Source of the DNA: Bradyrhizobium sp. LTSP849 | Lineage (GTDB): Bacteria > Pseudomonadota > Alphaproteobacteria > Rhizobiales > Xanthobacteraceae | DNA: 64,000 nucleotides | Assembly (NCBI RefSeq): GCF_000938255.1 | Contig: NZ_JYMR01000007.1 | Span: forward strand, 1 to 64,000 | Direction: 5' to 3' | Shown here: positions 61,644 through 64,000 of the stretch, one piece after another | Layout of the letters: the number at the start of each line of letters is the position of its first letter | Numbering within the stretch: position 1 is the stretch's first letter | Notes under the pieces: model-generated | Databases searched by the model: none | Seen by the model: the letters and a program-made list of their open reading frames with translations, nothing else | What the model was told of the DNA's origin: nothing | Program-made: the position numbers and the translations under genes

Positions 61644-62948
61644 TTGCCTTCGCTGTCTTCAGCACGTAGCCTCACCGCCTCAACAAACAAAAAACCAGCC
61701 GGAGAGAACGTCACGGCGCGCCTGAAATTCGGAGCTTTCCTTGCCCCGCATCATCCGATCGGGGAGCATCCGATGCTTCAGTTCCGGCGTGATCTCGACC
61801 TCGTCGAGCAGTTAGATAGCCTCGGCTATGACGAGTTCTGGTGCGGCGAGCATCACTCGTCCGGCTGGGAGATGATCGCCTCGCCCGAGATGTTTCTGGC
61901 CGCCGCAGGCGAGCGCACCAAGCGAATCAAGCTCGGCACCGGCGTCGTGTCGCTGCCCTATCACCATCCCTACAACGTCGCGCAGCGCATGGTGCAGCTC
62001 GACCACATGACCGGCGGCCGCGCCATCTTCGGCTCCGGTCCCGGCGCGCTTGCCTCCGACGCGCACACGCTCGGCATCGACCCGATGACCCAGCGCGACC
62101 GCCAGGACGAAGCGATCGGCGTGATCCGCCGCCTCTTCAACGGCGAGCGCGTCACCGCCAAGAGCGACTGGTTCACCATGAACGACGCGGCGCTTCAGAT
62201 CCTGCCCTTGCAGGAAGAGATGCCGTTCGTCGTGGCGTCGCAGATCTCGCCCTCGGGCATGACGCTCGCCGGCAAATACGGCATCGGCATCATCTCGCTC
62301 GGTTCGATGACGACGCAGGGTCTGATGTCGCTGCAGCAGCAATGGCAGTTCGCCGAGGATGCCGCCGAGAAGCACGACACCAAGGTCGATCGCGCGAACT
62401 GGCGCGTGCTGCTGAGCTGGCATGTTGCCGAAACGCGCGAACAGGCCCGCCGCGAGGCCGGTGCAGGCCTGATGCGCTGGCACAACGAATATAATGTCGG
62501 CACGCTGCAACGGCCGGGCCTGACCGCATTCGACTCGCCCGACGAGGCCGTGGACAAGACCGCTTTCGTCGACGGCGCGGCCTCCGTCATCGGCACGCCC
62601 GACGATCTCGTCAAAATGATCAAGAAGGTGATGCAGGTGTCGGGCGGCGTCGGCGCGGTGATCGGTTTCGTGCACGACTGGGCCAATCCGGAAGCCACGC
62701 GCCGGAGCTGGGACATGGTCGCGCGCTATGTCGTGCCCGAGATCAACGGCTACATCGACGCACTTCGCAAGTCGCAAAAATTCGTGATCGAGAACCGCGC
62801 GATCTTCGAGCGCGCGGGACAAGCCGTGATGGCCAAGATCATGGAGAACGACAAGGCCGCCGAGGCGCTGAAGGTGACCGGCCCCGGCCGCGTCGCGATT
62901 CCGGCCGTGAACGCACCGGATTTGCAGAAGGAAGCGGCGAAGCGGTAG
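61644..62948 (+). CDS. Luciferase-like (LLM class) flavin-dependent monooxygenase
   Basis: A soluble (beta/alpha)8 monooxygenase. KFGAFLAPHHPIGEHPMLQFRRDLDLVEQLDSLGYDEFW, GEHHSSGWEMIASPEMFLAAAGERT and GTGVVSLPYHHPYNVAQRM are typical of the bacterial luciferase-like family that uses FMNH2 with a separate reductase. The family N-terminus corresponds to residues from about 61710, where the codon is GTC and not ATG, GTG or TTG, although GGAG lies correctly at 61701-61704. The nearest standard in-frame start is TTG at 61644, giving 434 residues with an untypical 22-residue extension; the true start is uncertain. No flavin reductase gene is adjacent. Confidence 0.88.
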   Translation: MPSLSSARSLTASTNKKPAGENVTARLKFGAFLAPHHPIGEHPMLQFRRDLDLVEQLDSLGYDEFWCGEHHSSGWEMIASPEMFLAAAGERTKRIKLGTGVVSLPYHHPYNVAQRMVQLDHMTGGRAIFGSGPGALASDAHTLGIDPMTQRDRQDEAIGVIRRLFNGERVTAKSDWFTMNDAALQILPLQEEMPFVVASQISPSGMTLAGKYGIGIISLGSMTTQGLMSLQQQWQFAEDAAEKHDTKVDRANWRVLLSWHVAETREQARREAGAGLMRWHNEYNVGTLQRPGLTAFDSPDEAVDKTAFVDGAASVIGTPDDLVKMIKKVMQVSGGVGAVIGFVHDWANPEATRRSWDMVARYVVPEINGYIDALRKSQKFVIENRAIFERAGQAVMAKIMENDKAAEALKVTGPGRVAIPAVNAPDLQKEAAKR

Positions 62949-63091
62949 GCCTCGTCGTCGCTACAGTTGTAACCACGATCACAAGCAAGAGATATCGGCC
63001 TGTGCTATGCTGACCACGTCAGCCTGGCGCGGGCCGCAATAGTGCCGCGGTCGCCTGATTTCTGTTCGGTCAGCCAACCGGAGCAATCGTG

Positions 63092-64000
63092 ATGTCGATG
63101 CAGAATGTGGCCGCGCCTGCGCTCAGCTTCACCGCGCCCAAGCGCAACGAGCTGACGCATATTCCGGGCGATGAAGGCTGGCCGATCATCGGCAAGACCT
63201 TTCAGGTGCTGGCTGACCCCAAAGGGCATATCGAGGCGAATGGCGCCAAATACGGCCCGGTCTACCGCACCCATTTTTTCGGCGAGACCAATGTAGTGCT
63301 GCTCGGGCCTGAGGCCAATGAGCTCGTGCTGTTCGACCAGCAGAAGCTGTTTTCCTCGACCCACGGCTGGAACAAGGTGCTCGGCCTGCTGTTTCCGCGC
63401 GGCTTGATGTTGCTCGATTTCGACGAGCACCGGCTGCACCGCAAGGCACTCTCGGTCGCGTTCAAATCCGGACCGATGAAGTCCTATCTCACCGATCTCG
63501 ACCGCGGCATCGCGGCACGAGTCGCGCAGTGGAAGGTGAAGCCCGGCACGATGCAACTCTATCCGGCGATGAAGCAGCTCACGCTCGACCTCGCCGCGAC
63601 GTCCTTCCTCGGTACCGAGATCGGGCCGGAGGTTGACGACATCAACCGCGCCTTCGTCGACATGGTCGCGGCCGCCGTTGCCCCGATCCGCCGTCCCCTG
63701 CCCGGCACTCAGATGGCGCGCGGCGTGAAGGGACGCAAGCGCATCGTTGCCTATTTCCGCGAGCAGATCCCGCTGCGACGCGGCAATCATGGCGGCGATG
63801 ATCTGTTCTCGCATCTCTGCCGCGCCACCCATGAGGACGGCGCGCTGCTCTCCGAGCAGGACATTATCGACCACATGAGTTTTCTGATGATGGCGGCGCA
63901 TGACACGCTGACCTCGTCGCTGACATCCTTCATCGGCGAGCTTGCTGCGAATCCGGATTGGCAGAGCAAGCTGCGCGACGAGGTTCTCGCGCTCGGGCTG
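63092..64000 (+). CDS. Cytochrome P450, N-terminal part (cut by window edge)
   Basis: 303 codons open to the last base; the haem-binding cysteine loop is beyond the window. Visible P450 landmarks: an N-terminal proline-rich loop (IPGDEGWPIIGKTFQVLADP), the C-helix HRLHRKALSVAF whose arginine/histidine contacts haem propionate, and the I-helix MMAAHDTLTSSL with the oxygen-activating D-T pair. No membrane anchor is seen, so it is a soluble bacterial form, resembling CYP120/CYP51-like sequences. ATG 63092 has GGAG 8 bases upstream; a second ATG lies at 63098. Substrate and redox partner unknown. Confidence 0.9.
   Translation, partial: MSMQNVAAPALSFTAPKRNELTHIPGDEGWPIIGKTFQVLADPKGHIEANGAKYGPVYRTHFFGETNVVLLGPEANELVLFDQQKLFSSTHGWNKVLGLLFPRGLMLLDFDEHRLHRKALSVAFKSGPMKSYLTDLDRGIAARVAQWKVKPGTMQLYPAMKQLTLDLAATSFLGTEIGPEVDDINRAFVDMVAAAVAPIRRPLPGTQMARGVKGRKRIVAYFREQIPLRRGNHGGDDLFSHLCRATHEDGALLSEQDIIDHMSFLMMAAHDTLTSSLTSFIGELAANPDWQSKLRDEVLALGL

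Overview
The window is a G+C-rich, densely coded alphaproteobacterial chromosome segment. It most resembles Bradyrhizobium or a close relative in the Bradyrhizobium/Rhodopseudomonas group. Reasons: a RegS/RegR (ActS/ActR-type) redox two-component pair, a beta-ketoadipate pathway cluster (pcaF, a hydroxyquinol-type dioxygenase, pcaHG), an intracellular PHB depolymerase, duplicated sulfonate/taurine-type and branched-chain amino acid transport functions, and many short palindromic intergenic elements of the kind common in bradyrhizobia. The assignment rests on gene content and recognised protein families, not on a search. No rRNA, tRNA, CRISPR array or prophage was seen. The only clear mobile-element trace is the 3' end of an IS110-family transposase gene at the left edge.

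Layout. 1-9.4 kb: IS110 transposase tail, EAL/degenerate-GGDEF protein, small conserved ORF, membrane protein, rpmF, mtgA, ispA plus a DUF1345 protein, a secreted caspase-like protein, a GFA-type zinc protein and an NTF2-like protein. 9.6-18.4 kb: class A beta-lactamase followed by a CPA1 Na+/H+ antiporter; facing them a minus-strand run of TauD-like oxygenase, Rieske oxygenase and N-acetylmuramoyl-alanine amidase; then ispG, an EamA exporter and zur. 18.5-24.7 kb: marR-emrA-emrB efflux operon behind a palindromic operator candidate, a phosphotransferase and a chemoreceptor. 25-28.5 kb: aromatic catabolism (pcaG, pcaH, hydroxyquinol 1,2-dioxygenase-like, pcaF). 28.7-41.3 kb: mutS, a membrane protein, OsmC-like protein, an ABC importer of the SsuABC/TauABC type, glnD, ogt, DUF1304, and a branched-chain amino acid-type binding protein. 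41.3-51.6 kb: DUF1330 protein, class A PBP1A, a zinc metallopeptidase, phaZ, an ABC-2 exporter, regS-regR and mmcB. 51.9-64 kb: two GH13 glycosidases, a metallo-beta-lactamase-fold hydrolase, an HxlR regulator divergent from a small barrel protein, a PHB-depolymerase-type esterase, an MFS exporter, sthA, a luciferase-like monooxygenase and a cytochrome P450 cut by the right edge.

Themes. Housekeeping genes (rpmF, mtgA, ispA, ispG, mutS, glnD, PBP1A) alternate with a metabolically versatile soil lifestyle: aromatic ring cleavage, organosulfur uptake, storage polymer and alpha-glucan turnover, drug efflux and beta-lactam resistance. RegSR and SthA give redox control and balance; GlnD gives nitrogen sensing.

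The most striking feature not explained by genes is a population of at least seven classes of palindromic or mosaic intergenic repeats. They sit almost exclusively between genes, several inside putative operons (between ssuA and ssuC, between the ABC-2 ATPase and permease genes, between the dioxygenase and pcaF). I found no convincing undescribed multi-gene system. The best candidates for new biology are these modular repeats, a structured intergenic stretch near 45.3-45.5 kb, and a few local regulatory structures.
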